Position numbers and translations under genes: made by a program. A stretch of DNA of 64,000 bases from Sphingobium sp. (GTDB lineage Bacteria; Pseudomonadota; Alphaproteobacteria; Sphingomonadales; Sphingomonadaceae), in NCBI GenBank assembly GCA_035196065.1, contig CP136575.1:2458769-2522768 (forward strand). The letters run 5' to 3'. Below, piece by piece: positions 1 to 8,451 of this stretch. Positions within the stretch are counted from its first letter, which is position 1. Every line of letters starts with the position of its first letter. The notes under the pieces are model-generated. The model was not told the DNA's origin. It worked only from the letters and a program-made list of their open reading frames with translations, and searched no databases.

Positions 1-187
1 GATCGTCAGCCGCATCGTCAATTGTTGCCACCGGGGTCGTTTCGGCTTTTGCCATCACAGTCTTTGCCGGCAGAGCAGCGGCAATCAGCTGCTCTACCGG
101 AATTTCGGCTTCCTCCTCGGCCGCCACGGGTGTGTGAACCGGGGCGGGCGCGGCGGCGAGGAGAAACAGAGAAAGCAGCTTGCCCAT
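1..187 (-). CDS. Probable beta-propeller 3-phytase, N-terminal part (runs off window)
   Basis: The reading frame starts at ATG 187 and is open to base 1, so only the first 62 codons are present. It begins MGKLLSLFLLAAAPAP, a signal peptide, and then after an Ala/Glu-rich stretch reads ETTPVATIDDAADD. The ETxPVAT..DAADD pattern is what I recall at the start of secreted beta-propeller phytases, which hydrolyse phytate to free phosphate outside the cytoplasm. The start codon overlaps the TBDR stop (TGATG), so the two are translationally coupled, and phytase genes of this type are commonly found beside TonB-dependent receptors. The catalytic propeller lies outside the window, so the call rests on about 14 residues plus context. 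Confidence 0.65.
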   Translation of the reverse strand, partial: MGKLLSLFLLAAAPAPVHTPVAAEEEAEIPVEQLIAAALPAKTVMAKAETTPVATIDDAADD

Positions 188-2991
188 CAGAATGTGAAGC
201 GGACGCCGCCGGTATAACGGCTGCCGAAACGCTCCCATTCGATCGTGTACTGGCCATTACGCTGTGCCGGAATGCCGAGTGCGTTTAGCAGGTTCGAGGG
301 ATCGGAATAACGGCGTCCTGGATTGTTCAGCAGGTTCGAGGCGTCAAAATAGACTTCGAAGCCCTCGAATAGTTCGTAACGGGCAGAAAAATCGAGCTCG
401 TCATCAGCCGCCCAATAGGTATCGCCGGCGTCGGCCAAGTTATCGGCAAAACCGTCTGCCCAGGTCGTGCGCTTTTGATATTGCAGGCGAAGCGATAGGC
501 CATATTTTTCATAATAGCCGCCAACATTGAACACAGCTTCCGAGGTTCCAGGAAGCGGTACCCGACGCGATGGCACAAGCTGCACCCCTAAATTGTCGAG
601 CAGTGCAGGCTTGGTCACCTTAGCATCGTTCCAGGTCGCATTGGCTGTGATACCGAACCCGCCCATCCAGTCGGGCAGACCGAGCTGCTCGGTATAAGGT
701 TCGAGCTGCGCTTGGACGGCGGCTTCGACGCCATAGATACGCCCCTTGCCGCCATTCACGATCCCGCTAAATGCATAGCCAGACCGGTCGATGCCGCCGA
801 AGTTGAGAGCATCTGAGCCAAAACTGCGACGCGAGGTGTAGAGCACCTCCTCCACGCGCTTGTAGAAGGCCCCCAGCATGAAATAGCCCTGCGGCTGGGC
901 ATAATATTCGTAATAAGCGTCGACGCCATAGGCCCGCTCGGGCTTAATAGCAGGATTGCCGCCGGAAATGCGCTGGTTTGCATCGTCCACCACGACATTG
1001 GGGCGCATCTGGTCGTAATCCGCACGTGCTGCGCCGCTGGTGAAGCCAACTCGGAACTTTTGTTCATCGGTCACGTCGAAATTGACATGAAGGCTGGGGA
1101 AGGCCAGCGTGCTGCTGCTCTCGGTTTCGACCGTACCGGTAACGCCCGGGATGGTCGCAAGCGACTGCCCACGGTTGGTGACTTTTTCCACACGGACGCC
1201 GCCGATGAAGCTACCCCCGTCAAACTTGCTATTCGCCATCAAATAGCCGGCAAGGATGCGTTCCCGCACATTGTAATGATTGCCGCTCACCGGGGTCGAA
1301 GGGAAAAGCTCCGCGGCGCGGTCAGTAGCATCGCGCATTGCGTCTTGGCTGAAATATCGGAACGAATAACCAAGCGGGATTTCGCCGCGAAATGGCCTGT
1401 CGAGCGAGAAGGCCGAATAGCTGGTCGGCATGCCGATAGCCGCAAATTGTGCAGCTGTATTGAGCAATATTTCGCGCTCGCGGTTGATCTTCGTTCGCTG
1501 GTCATATTGGAAACCGGCGCGGATGCGGCCTTCACCGCCGAATAGGTCGATGTCTCGGGCTAGTTCGGCCTTGAAGGTATATGCCTTGGTCGGATCAACC
1601 GCGATCAGGCGGCGCAGCGACGACAGAGGTTTGGTAAAGCCGTCGATTGCCGTCACCGGCGTACCCGCCTGAAAGCGAGTCGGGCTGGCAAGCTGGTTGG
1701 TCGTGAACAGGGCGATCCGCTGGAATCGACCATCGGCAAAATCATAAGCGATGGTCGGGCGCAGGTTACGCGTCGATGGGCTGTCCCAACGCGCTTCGCC
1801 GACGACCGAACGGTCATCTTTCGAGACCGTGTAATTGGCCACCCATTTGAAGCCCCAATCGTCGCCGAGACGATGGCTGCCTTCGGCAGTGTTGGTGAAC
1901 ACAGACTGGCGAAAGGCGCGCAGCGTTGAACGTTGGTTGATGTCGATGCCATAGACCGTGCCAAGGAACGCGTTGTTATTACAGACATCTGCATAGGCGC
2001 TGGTCGTCGGGGTGTTGGTTGGCGCAGTCGCACATGCGGCAGTATTGGCGACAAGATCTCCCTGCCGATCGTCCATATCGAAGATATAATTGTCTCGCGC
2101 CTCATCATCGGTGAAGATGGTGTAAAGCGAGCGCAGCGAGATAGTGTTGTCCGCATCCGGGCGGAAATCGACCCGGCCGGAAACCGACCAGTTCTTTCGC
2201 GTCAAGCGATAGAGCTTGTTTTCAGTCTCACGCGCCCAGAAGCGGTTCTCGAACCCGGGGCGGCGATCCTGCGATACCTGTTCCCAGTCGGTTTCGAAAT
2301 TGTCGGTGACCATGTTGCGCTCATAATAGCTACCTGAGAGCAGCACGCCGATTTCACCGACATTGGTGTCGAAGACGTTAGAAAGCGTCAGCGAACCTTC
2401 ATATTCCTCGCGGCTGCCATAATCGACCTTGCCGCCTCCCAGTTTGCCCGACAGGCGGAAACCGTCATAATCGAGCGGCGAGCGGGTGATGATATTGACG
2501 TTGCCCGAGATCGTCTCGCCGGGCATGTCCGGCGTCACGGCCTTCGATACCACAATCTGCGAGGCAAGCGCGCTGGGGATGCTGTCGAAACGTGCATCGC
2601 GGCCTTCGGGGCTGACGATGTTGATGCCGTCAAATGACAGCGTGGTCCAGTAATTGGGCGCCCCGCGCAGCGAAAGATAACGCGCCTGCCCCTGATCGCG
2701 TTCGACCGCCAGGCCGGGAAGACGGCCAGCTGCCTGTGCAATATTCTGGTCCGGAAGGCGGCCGACCGAATCTGACGCAGCGACTGTTACCAGCGAATCC
2801 GAATTCTTCTGGATGACAAGCGCGGCTGCTTCCGATTCGGCAATCGGTCGACTCCCGGTGACAATGATCGCATCCTCATTGGCTGGCAATTCCTCACTGC
2901 CGGGCGCTTGCGCGATGGCCGGAACAGCAACAAATGCTGCGCCACAGAGAAGAAACTGCCGGAACGTTTTAGAAATATTATCGGATGACAT
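187..2991 (-). CDS. TonB-dependent outer-membrane receptor (phytase-linked)
   Basis: 934 aa. A signal peptide (cut near AIAQA) is followed by a short TonB-box-like segment (DAIIVTGSR), a plug domain (SVGRLPDQNIAQAAGRLPGL, YLSLRGAPNYW, then GETISGNVNIITRSPL) and a long beta-barrel ending in the typical aromatic C-terminus GVRFTF. This is the Xanthomonas/Caulobacter-type large TBDR. It imports a bulky ligand across the outer membrane using TonB energy. The ATG is preceded by CAGGGGAT. The next gene, a probable phytase, overlaps its stop by one base, so the ligand is plausibly an inositol phosphate or a phytate breakdown product. A phased half-site array lies about 50 bp upstream. Confidence 0.9.
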   Translation of the reverse strand: MSSDNISKTFRQFLLCGAAFVAVPAIAQAPGSEELPANEDAIIVTGSRPIAESEAAALVIQKNSDSLVTVAASDSVGRLPDQNIAQAAGRLPGLAVERDQGQARYLSLRGAPNYWTTLSFDGINIVSPEGRDARFDSIPSALASQIVVSKAVTPDMPGETISGNVNIITRSPLDYDGFRLSGKLGGGKVDYGSREEYEGSLTLSNVFDTNVGEIGVLLSGSYYERNMVTDNFETDWEQVSQDRRPGFENRFWARETENKLYRLTRKNWSVSGRVDFRPDADNTISLRSLYTIFTDDEARDNYIFDMDDRQGDLVANTAACATAPTNTPTTSAYADVCNNNAFLGTVYGIDINQRSTLRAFRQSVFTNTAEGSHRLGDDWGFKWVANYTVSKDDRSVVGEARWDSPSTRNLRPTIAYDFADGRFQRIALFTTNQLASPTRFQAGTPVTAIDGFTKPLSSLRRLIAVDPTKAYTFKAELARDIDLFGGEGRIRAGFQYDQRTKINREREILLNTAAQFAAIGMPTSYSAFSLDRPFRGEIPLGYSFRYFSQDAMRDATDRAAELFPSTPVSGNHYNVRERILAGYLMANSKFDGGSFIGGVRVEKVTNRGQSLATIPGVTGTVETESSSTLAFPSLHVNFDVTDEQKFRVGFTSGAARADYDQMRPNVVVDDANQRISGGNPAIKPERAYGVDAYYEYYAQPQGYFMLGAFYKRVEEVLYTSRRSFGSDALNFGGIDRSGYAFSGIVNGGKGRIYGVEAAVQAQLEPYTEQLGLPDWMGGFGITANATWNDAKVTKPALLDNLGVQLVPSRRVPLPGTSEAVFNVGGYYEKYGLSLRLQYQKRTTWADGFADNLADAGDTYWAADDELDFSARYELFEGFEVYFDASNLLNNPGRRYSDPSNLLNALGIPAQRNGQYTIEWERFGSRYTGGVRFTF

Positions 2992-3037
2992 TTACAATCC
3001 CCTGATCAAAACTCAAAACAGCAGCTAGCGTTGCCAT

Positions 3038-3099
3038 ATGACTTATTGGGGAATCTTCGGTGACGGATTTGAGTCGGCACTGTGACCAATTAATGTCGC
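3038..3099 (-). promoter_or_regulatory. Weak Pho-box-like phased array upstream of the TBDR
   Basis: Read on the minus strand, successive 7-mers at exact 11-bp steps are GCGACAT, TGGTCAC, CCGACTC, CCGTCAC, GATTCCC and AAGTCAT. CCGTCAC matches the CTGTCAC form of the Pho half-site in 6 of 7 places; TGGTCAC and AAGTCAT match in 5. The intervening units are poor, and no clear -10 follows (TAGCTG after 10 nt). The array lies between the TBDR and the divergent parA-like gene, so it could serve either. It is weaker than the arrays before gspC and the lipoprotein. Confidence 0.35.
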
Positions 3100-3130
3100 C
3101 ACCTGAAGTGACTCAACCAGGAGCTAAAGA

Positions 3131-3868
3131 TTGACAATAATCGCCGTCTTCAGCCCCAAGGGAGGCGTCGGGAAAACCACAATTGCGGTTAATCTTGCCT
3201 GGTGTGCGGCACGCCAAGGCGCTCCAGTGCTCTTATGGGAAATAGATCCCCAACGCGGCGCATCATTTTTGCTTGGTGAAGACGAACTTCCCACAGACCC
3301 CATGCTGCCTATATTTGCCCGAGAACGGCCTGTAAATTCTGCCATAGTTCATACCGAGGTCGACCATCTTGATCTTTTGCCGGCAGACAATAGCCTGCTA
3401 AATCTTGATAGTTTCTTCTCGCGACTAGGCAAAAAGCGCCGACTCGCCCGCATCGCATCAGATTTGCAAGAAGAGTATCAAACGATTTTTCTTGATTGTC
3501 CGCCTGCCATGAATGAGGTCGGCCGGCAGATCTTGCGCGCCGCAGATCTGATTATAGTCCCGCTATCTCCCTCACCGCTTGCGCGAAGGGCGCTCGACGA
3601 AGTTATGCGCCAATTGGCCTTGATGACAAAGTCATCCGCAGTGGTGCTGCCGGTGTTCTCAATGATCGACCGGCGACGATCGCTTCATAAGGAAGCATGC
3701 AAAGCCCAACCTGACTGGCCAGTAATACCTATGTCGAGCGCAATCGAACAAATCGCTGTACAGCGCGCGCCAATAGGAAGCTGTGGCGGCAACTGCCTTG
3801 CGGCTGATGCCTTTGCAAAATTATGGACAGCTATTGATCGCAAGCTCGGCTCATTATCCCGACCATGA
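3131..3868 (+). CDS. ParA/MinD-family ATPase
   Basis: 245 aa. The deviant Walker A motif KGGVGKTT sits at residues 10-17, followed by IDPQ (switch I region) and FLDCPPAM as the Walker B region. It is therefore a ParA/Soj-type cytoplasmic ATPase that would pattern a cargo on the nucleoid or the membrane. The start is TTG, supported by the Shine-Dalgarno CAGGAGC just upstream; there is no in-frame ATG close by. No parB-like partner or parS repeats are visible nearby, so it is an orphan. It is divergent from one TBDR and upstream of another. The cargo is unknown, and a role in the surrounding phosphate genes is not shown. Confidence 0.8.
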   Translation: MTIIAVFSPKGGVGKTTIAVNLAWCAARQGAPVLLWEIDPQRGASFLLGEDELPTDPMLPIFARERPVNSAIVHTEVDHLDLLPADNSLLNLDSFFSRLGKKRRLARIASDLQEEYQTIFLDCPPAMNEVGRQILRAADLIIVPLSPSPLARRALDEVMRQLALMTKSSAVVLPVFSMIDRRRSLHKEACKAQPDWPVIPMSSAIEQIAVQRAPIGSCGGNCLAADAFAKLWTAIDRKLGSLSRP

Positions 3869-3996
3869 GCCTTGCCGAACAACGTAGCGTAATCAAACAT
3901 ACTTAATTGAGACGCCAAACCGTCATCGGTATCACGCATTTTTGAAACAGTGTAATCCTAGTGCGCCCCCTCAGAACAACCAAAGAGGGAATCACA

Positions 3997-6216
3997 ATGC
4001 GCATCACCACTCTCCTGCTGTCAACGGCGGCACTTGTCGCAACGCCTGCATTTGCCCAAGCAACCCTGCCGGGAAACACCGACAGCGCGCCTGCTGATGA
4101 GATTGTCGTCTTCGGCCAAGGCGAAACCCGCCAAGTACAAGAAATCAAATCCGAGGACATCCAGATCCTCGCTCCCGGCACCAGCCCGCTCAAGGCGATT
4201 GAAAAGCTGCCTAGTGTGAACTTCCAGTCAGCCGACCCGTTCGGAACATACGAATGGTCAAGCCGCGTATCGATCCGTGGCTTCAACCAGAACCAATTGG
4301 GCTATACGCTCGACGGTATCCCGCTTGGTGATTCCACCTATGGTAATAATAACGGCCTGCATATCGGCCGTGCTATCACTTCCGAAAACATCGGCGTGAC
4401 TCGCGTTTCACAAGGTGCAGGCTCAATTGGCACTCAGGCGACCAACAATCTCGGCGGCACGCTGGAATTCTTTTCCGCCGATCCCGCAGACGGTTTTGGC
4501 GTTGATGCCAATCTGACCTATGGATCGGAAAACACCCTCCGCGGCTTCACACGCATCAATTTTGGCGAAAGCGACGGTGTTCGCGGTTTCGTTTCGGGCG
4601 TTTATCATAACGCCGACAAATGGAAGGGCGGCGGCGTTCAGAAAAACTGGCAGATCAATGCCAAGGCAATTGTACCGGTCGGTGAGGCAGAGTTCGATGC
4701 CTATTTCGCTTATTCCGACCGGGCCGAACAGGACTATCAGGACCTGTCACTCGAGATGATCCGGCGCCTCGGATATAATCACGACAATTTCTTTCCCGAC
4801 TATGCCCGTGCGATTGCGGCAGCACGTGGTAGCTATGTTGCACCGATCAACAATCTTGACGACAGCTATTATGACGCGTCCGGACTGCGCAAGGATACAC
4901 TCGCGGCTTATGGTTTGATGGCTCCGCTCGGCGAAAGGGTGACCTTCAAGATCAAAACCTATTACCATGACAATACCGGTCAGGGCACTTGGGGCACACC
5001 TTATGTCGCCAGCCCTAACGGGGTACCGATGTCCGCTCGCACTACGGAATATGATATTCAGCGCGGCGGTGTTTTTAGCTCGCTGGAAGCGGAAGTTGGG
5101 GATCATACAATCAGCGTGGGCGGCTGGTATGAACATAATGATTTCACGCAGGCACGGCGTTTCTACGCTTATGAAAGCCTTACAAATGCCGGGCGCGATC
5201 ACACCAAGTTTTTACGCAATCCATTTTTCACCCAGTGGCTGTTCGATTTCAACACCGACACCCTGCAATATTATGTGCAGGACAAGATCGCGTTGGGCGA
5301 CCTGACCATCAACCTCGGCTGGAAGGGTTTCCAGGTCAACAACGAGGCCGACCCGCGCGTGCAGGGTTCGCTTGCCGCGGGCAAGATCAAGTCACAAGAC
5401 TGGTTCCAGCCGCATGTCGGCGTGGCATACAAGCTCAGCAGCAATGCCGAAATGTTCGGCGGCTTCACCCAAGTGACCCGCGCATTTGTATCGTCTGCGA
5501 CCAGCGGTCCCTTTTCGACGACACAGGCGGGTTTCAATGCACTGCGCACGCGTGGTCTTAAGCCAGAAGAATCGGACACGTTTGAACTGGGCGCTCGTTA
5601 TAATGACGCGCGGTTCAACGGCGTGGTCGGAGTTTATTTGGTCAACTTCAGGAACCGATTGCTGGGCGTTCCGACAGGCCCCGGCATCGTCGGCAACCCG
5701 GCAATCCTGCAAAATGTCGGTTCGGTACGCTCGATCGGATTCGAGGCAGCAGGCGATTACCGCCTCGGCAACGGATTTACAGTGTTCGCATCCTACAGCT
5801 TTACCGATGCAAGCTATCGCGACAATGTCATTGTCCCGGGTGCCACGGCAACAGTCATCGCGATCAAGGGCAAGGACGTGGTCGATACACCAAAGCATAT
5901 GCTGCGCGGTGAAATCGCATATGACAGCGATGGCCTTTTCGGTCGCTTGGGCGCCAATTACATGAGCAAACGCTACTTCAACTATCTGAATGATCGCTCG
6001 GTTCCTTCGCGCCTAGTCGTCGATGCCACATTGGGCTATCGCTTTGATGCAGGCTGGCGTCAGCCAATCGAGTTGCAGCTGAATGCCACCAACCTATTCG
6101 ACAAGAAATATGTATCGACGATCGGTTCAAACGGGTTTGGCAATAGCGGTGACAACCAGACGCTGCTCGCAGGGGCTCCGCAGCAGTTCTTTGCGACGGT
6201 CAAGGTCGGATTCTGA
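3997..6216 (+). CDS. TonB-dependent outer-membrane receptor (phosphodiesterase-linked)
   Basis: 739 aa from ATG 3997, chosen because it opens the signal peptide MRITTLLLSTAALVATPAFA and follows AAAGAGGGAATCACA; an in-frame GTG 36 bp upstream has no ribosome site. After EIVVFGQGE (TonB-box region) come the plug (PLKAIEKLPSVNF, VSIRGFNQNQLGYTLDGIPL, NLGGTLEF) and a 22-strand-type barrel (LNATNLFDKKYV, terminal KVGF). The stop overlaps the ATG of the following secreted phosphodiesterase (TGATG), so receptor and enzyme form one unit, probably for taking up a nucleotide or other phosphoester product. Confidence 0.9.
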   Translation: MRITTLLLSTAALVATPAFAQATLPGNTDSAPADEIVVFGQGETRQVQEIKSEDIQILAPGTSPLKAIEKLPSVNFQSADPFGTYEWSSRVSIRGFNQNQLGYTLDGIPLGDSTYGNNNGLHIGRAITSENIGVTRVSQGAGSIGTQATNNLGGTLEFFSADPADGFGVDANLTYGSENTLRGFTRINFGESDGVRGFVSGVYHNADKWKGGGVQKNWQINAKAIVPVGEAEFDAYFAYSDRAEQDYQDLSLEMIRRLGYNHDNFFPDYARAIAAARGSYVAPINNLDDSYYDASGLRKDTLAAYGLMAPLGERVTFKIKTYYHDNTGQGTWGTPYVASPNGVPMSARTTEYDIQRGGVFSSLEAEVGDHTISVGGWYEHNDFTQARRFYAYESLTNAGRDHTKFLRNPFFTQWLFDFNTDTLQYYVQDKIALGDLTINLGWKGFQVNNEADPRVQGSLAAGKIKSQDWFQPHVGVAYKLSSNAEMFGGFTQVTRAFVSSATSGPFSTTQAGFNALRTRGLKPEESDTFELGARYNDARFNGVVGVYLVNFRNRLLGVPTGPGIVGNPAILQNVGSVRSIGFEAAGDYRLGNGFTVFASYSFTDASYRDNVIVPGATATVIAIKGKDVVDTPKHMLRGEIAYDSDGLFGRLGANYMSKRYFNYLNDRSVPSRLVVDATLGYRFDAGWRQPIELQLNATNLFDKKYVSTIGSNGFGNSGDNQTLLAGAPQQFFATVKVGF

Positions 6217-7538
6217 TGCGAATGATGCCCCGCCTTCTGGCTGCTGCCGCCCTGCTCTCCCCTGGGGCAGTAGTGGCCGAGCCTGTGCTGCTGATCTCGA
6301 TTGACGGCCTGCAACCGGCCGATATCCTTGAAGCAGAAAAGCGGGGCATCGACATCCCGAACCTGCAAAGGTTCGTAACGCAAGGCAGCTACGCCAGCGC
6401 CGTTGTTGGCGTGCTGCCGACCGTCACTTATCCCAGCCATGCGACTTTGATTACCGGGGTTTCACCCGCCGAACATGGCATCGTGTCGAACACCGGATTT
6501 GATCCACTTCAGATTAACCAGTCAGGCTGGTATTGGTACGCCAGCGATTTCAAAGTCCCAACTTTATGGGATGCCGCTGCCAAGGCGGGGCTCAAGACCG
6601 CAAATGTACATTGGCCGGTCAGCGTTGGCGCGACATCAATCACGTTCAACTTGCCGCAAATCTGGCGCACCGGGCATGGCGACGACATCAAGCTGATGAA
6701 GGTTCTGGCAACGGCTGGTCTTGTCGATCGTCTCGAAAAATCCGTTGGACAAACCTACGCCCAAGGCATTGACGAAAGCATTGTGGGCGATGAAAATCGG
6801 TCGCTGTTTGCCGAAGCCTTGATCCGCGAGGAAAAGCCGGATTTCATGACCGTTTATTTCACTGCTCTTGATCATGAGCAGCATGAAAAGGGACCAGACA
6901 CCGCTGAAGCGCACCGTGTCCTTAAGCGCATTGATACAATCGTCGGCCGACTGGTCAACGCGCAGATGAAGGCTGATCCCGATGCGGTGATCGCTATCGC
7001 ATCGGACCACGGCTTCGCGGCAACTTCAACCGAGATTAATCTCTATAGGGCTTTCATCGATGCCGGCCTGATCAAGCTCGATTCCGCTGGCAGGATCAAG
7101 AGCTGGCAAGCAGCGCCCTGGAATTCTGGTGGCTCGAGCGCGATCATGCTCGCCAACCCCGATGATGCAGCGGTTGCAGCCCGCGTCCAGGCGCTTCTCG
7201 AGAAACTCAAAAGCGATCCTGCCAACAAGATCGCGAACTTAGCTGTTCCTGAAGATGTCGCGTCCATGGGCGGTAATCCAAGAGCCAGCTTCTATGTCAA
7301 TTTCGAATACGGAGCCTATGCCGGGGGGTTCAAAGGCGTTGATGCACCGCTGGTTGCTCCCTCTGCTTCGAAAGGCATGCACGGCTATTTTCCCCGCGGC
7401 AGCAGAATGCGATCATCATTCATGATTATGGGTAAGGATGTGTCTGCAAAACGCGACCTCGGCGAAATCGACATGCGCATGATAGCGCCAATGCTTGCCG
7501 CGCATCTTGGCATCAGCCTTAGCCATAGAACGCCATAG
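6216..7538 (+). CDS. Secreted nucleotide pyrophosphatase/phosphodiesterase (alkaline phosphatase superfamily)
   Basis: 440 aa with a signal peptide (MRMMPRLLAAAALLSPGAVVA). The NPP-type active site is readable: the ISIDG metal ligand Asp, PTVTYPSHATLITG with the nucleophile Thr, and SPAEHGIVSN, followed by LDHEQHEKGP and ASDHGF supplying the remaining Asp and His zinc ligands. Such enzymes cleave phosphodiester or pyrophosphate bonds of nucleotides and lipids in the periplasm or outside. Translation is coupled to the upstream TBDR. The pairing suggests hydrolysis of an organophosphate followed by import of a product. The natural substrate cannot be told from sequence alone. Confidence 0.88.
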   Translation: MRMMPRLLAAAALLSPGAVVAEPVLLISIDGLQPADILEAEKRGIDIPNLQRFVTQGSYASAVVGVLPTVTYPSHATLITGVSPAEHGIVSNTGFDPLQINQSGWYWYASDFKVPTLWDAAAKAGLKTANVHWPVSVGATSITFNLPQIWRTGHGDDIKLMKVLATAGLVDRLEKSVGQTYAQGIDESIVGDENRSLFAEALIREEKPDFMTVYFTALDHEQHEKGPDTAEAHRVLKRIDTIVGRLVNAQMKADPDAVIAIASDHGFAATSTEINLYRAFIDAGLIKLDSAGRIKSWQAAPWNSGGSSAIMLANPDDAAVAARVQALLEKLKSDPANKIANLAVPEDVASMGGNPRASFYVNFEYGAYAGGFKGVDAPLVAPSASKGMHGYFPRGSRMRSSFMIMGKDVSAKRDLGEIDMRMIAPMLAAHLGISLSHRTP

Positions 7539-7606
7539 TCCGGGTGTTTTACCCCAGAAAATTCGACTTATCACTGCAACTCTTCGGTCGGCGACCCGTG
7601 AAACAG

Positions 7607-7640
7607 GAGTCATGAATTTGTCATTTAGAGGCTGCATTTA
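7607..7640 (+). promoter_or_regulatory. Candidate Pho box and -10 before the PhoB-like gene
   Basis: GAGTCAT (7607-7613), spacer GAAT, TTGTCAT (7618-7624): two half-sites of the CTGTCAT type with the canonical 4-bp spacer. CATTTA (7635-7640) follows exactly 10 nt later in the place of a -10, as in PhoB-activated promoters where the Pho box replaces the -35. The coding start at 7668 lies 27 bp downstream. The match is by eye. Confidence 0.55.
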
Positions 7641-7667
7641 GCAGAAATTGCAGAGGGGAAGCCAATA

Positions 7668-8339
7668 ATGACGGATCGGAAGACAGTGCTCTTTACAACG
7701 CACCGCCCTACCCTCCTCACGGAATTGCAGAGGGAGCGCCCTGACCTAGCAGTAATGGTCATTGGATCAACGGTTCCTCCTTTAGATCCATCATCCGCAA
7801 CCTGGTGCTTCGTCGATTTTGTAATGCACCCGATTTCGGGAATTGAAATGTGCCGCCGGCTTCGCAATGAACTGGCGACACACGAAGCCAACATAACGAT
7901 GGTGTTTGAGGAACTGGATTCCGATCTTGTCTCTCGCGCGCTGAAGGCGGGAGCTGATGACTATACGATCGGAACACTGGCAATTAGTGACATCTTACAC
8001 CGGCTAGACACCAAGTCGATCCCGACAACTTGGTTGAACGCTAAGATCGAGCTTGGCGAATTGGCAATTGAGCCGCTCGCTCGCCGGATCAGATACAGAG
8101 GCCAAAGGGTGGATTTGGCACCCAACGAATTCAATTTACTTCTGCATCTTGCGCATCAGCCGGACCGGGTCTTTACCCGCGAGGACATTATCAAGCTGAT
8201 TGGCAAACCATCCGAGGAAATAGACACTCGCACAGTCGATGTCTGGATCGGCCGGCTCAGGAAGGCGCTCAAACTGGGTGGTGCACCTGACATTATTCGA
8301 ACGGTTCGTCCCATGGGATATATGCTTGAGATTAATTGA
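7668..8339 (+). CDS. PhoB-like winged-helix response regulator with degenerate receiver
   Basis: 223 aa. The C-terminal half (about 130-223) is an OmpR/PhoB winged helix: LAPNEFNLLLHLAHQPDRVF, then TRTVDVWIGRLRKALK and a final RTVRPMGYML, very like PhoB. The N-terminal half aligns with a receiver (AGADDY is intact, and D50 in FVDFVM fits the phosphoacceptor). However, the acidic pair is replaced by TTHRP, the conserved Lys (KPF) by TIGTLAIS, and the Thr/Ser switch by VFE. It may therefore act without phosphorylation. No histidine kinase gene is nearby. It sits amid phosphate genes behind its own Pho-box-like site. Not necessarily the canonical phoB. Confidence 0.8.
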   Translation: MTDRKTVLFTTHRPTLLTELQRERPDLAVMVIGSTVPPLDPSSATWCFVDFVMHPISGIEMCRRLRNELATHEANITMVFEELDSDLVSRALKAGADDYTIGTLAISDILHRLDTKSIPTTWLNAKIELGELAIEPLARRIRYRGQRVDLAPNEFNLLLHLAHQPDRVFTREDIIKLIGKPSEEIDTRTVDVWIGRLRKALKLGGAPDIIRTVRPMGYMLEIN

Positions 8340-8353
8340 ATGGTGCAATAAAA

Positions 8354-8406
8354 CCGACATCAAACCGACGCTGAATTGTCCCCATATCGCGACGTGAATG
8401 TAAAAT
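8354..8406 (+). promoter_or_regulatory. Phased direct repeats and promoter upstream of plcP
   Basis: AAACCGAC occurs twice exactly 11 bp apart (8351-8358 and 8362-8369). In Pho-box register the 7-mers are CCGACAT, CCGACGC and TTGTCCC with 4-bp spacers. TTGTCC (8376-8381) and TAAAAT (8401-8406) could be -35 and -10 with a long 19-nt gap. This could bind PhoB or the neighbouring PhoB-like protein; the match to the Pho consensus is only partial (5, 4 and 5 of 7). Confidence 0.4.
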
Positions 8407-8451
8407 TCTTCCTCTAAATAACGACCATAAGTCGTTGGGGGAGACGGAGCG

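Noticed and set aside
3909-3942. Pho-like GAGACGC-CAAA-CCGTCAT then CATTTT before the second TBDR
   Set aside because: Spacing fits but the first unit matches only 3 of 7, so it is not better than chance; the promoter of TBDR 3997 remains unassigned.
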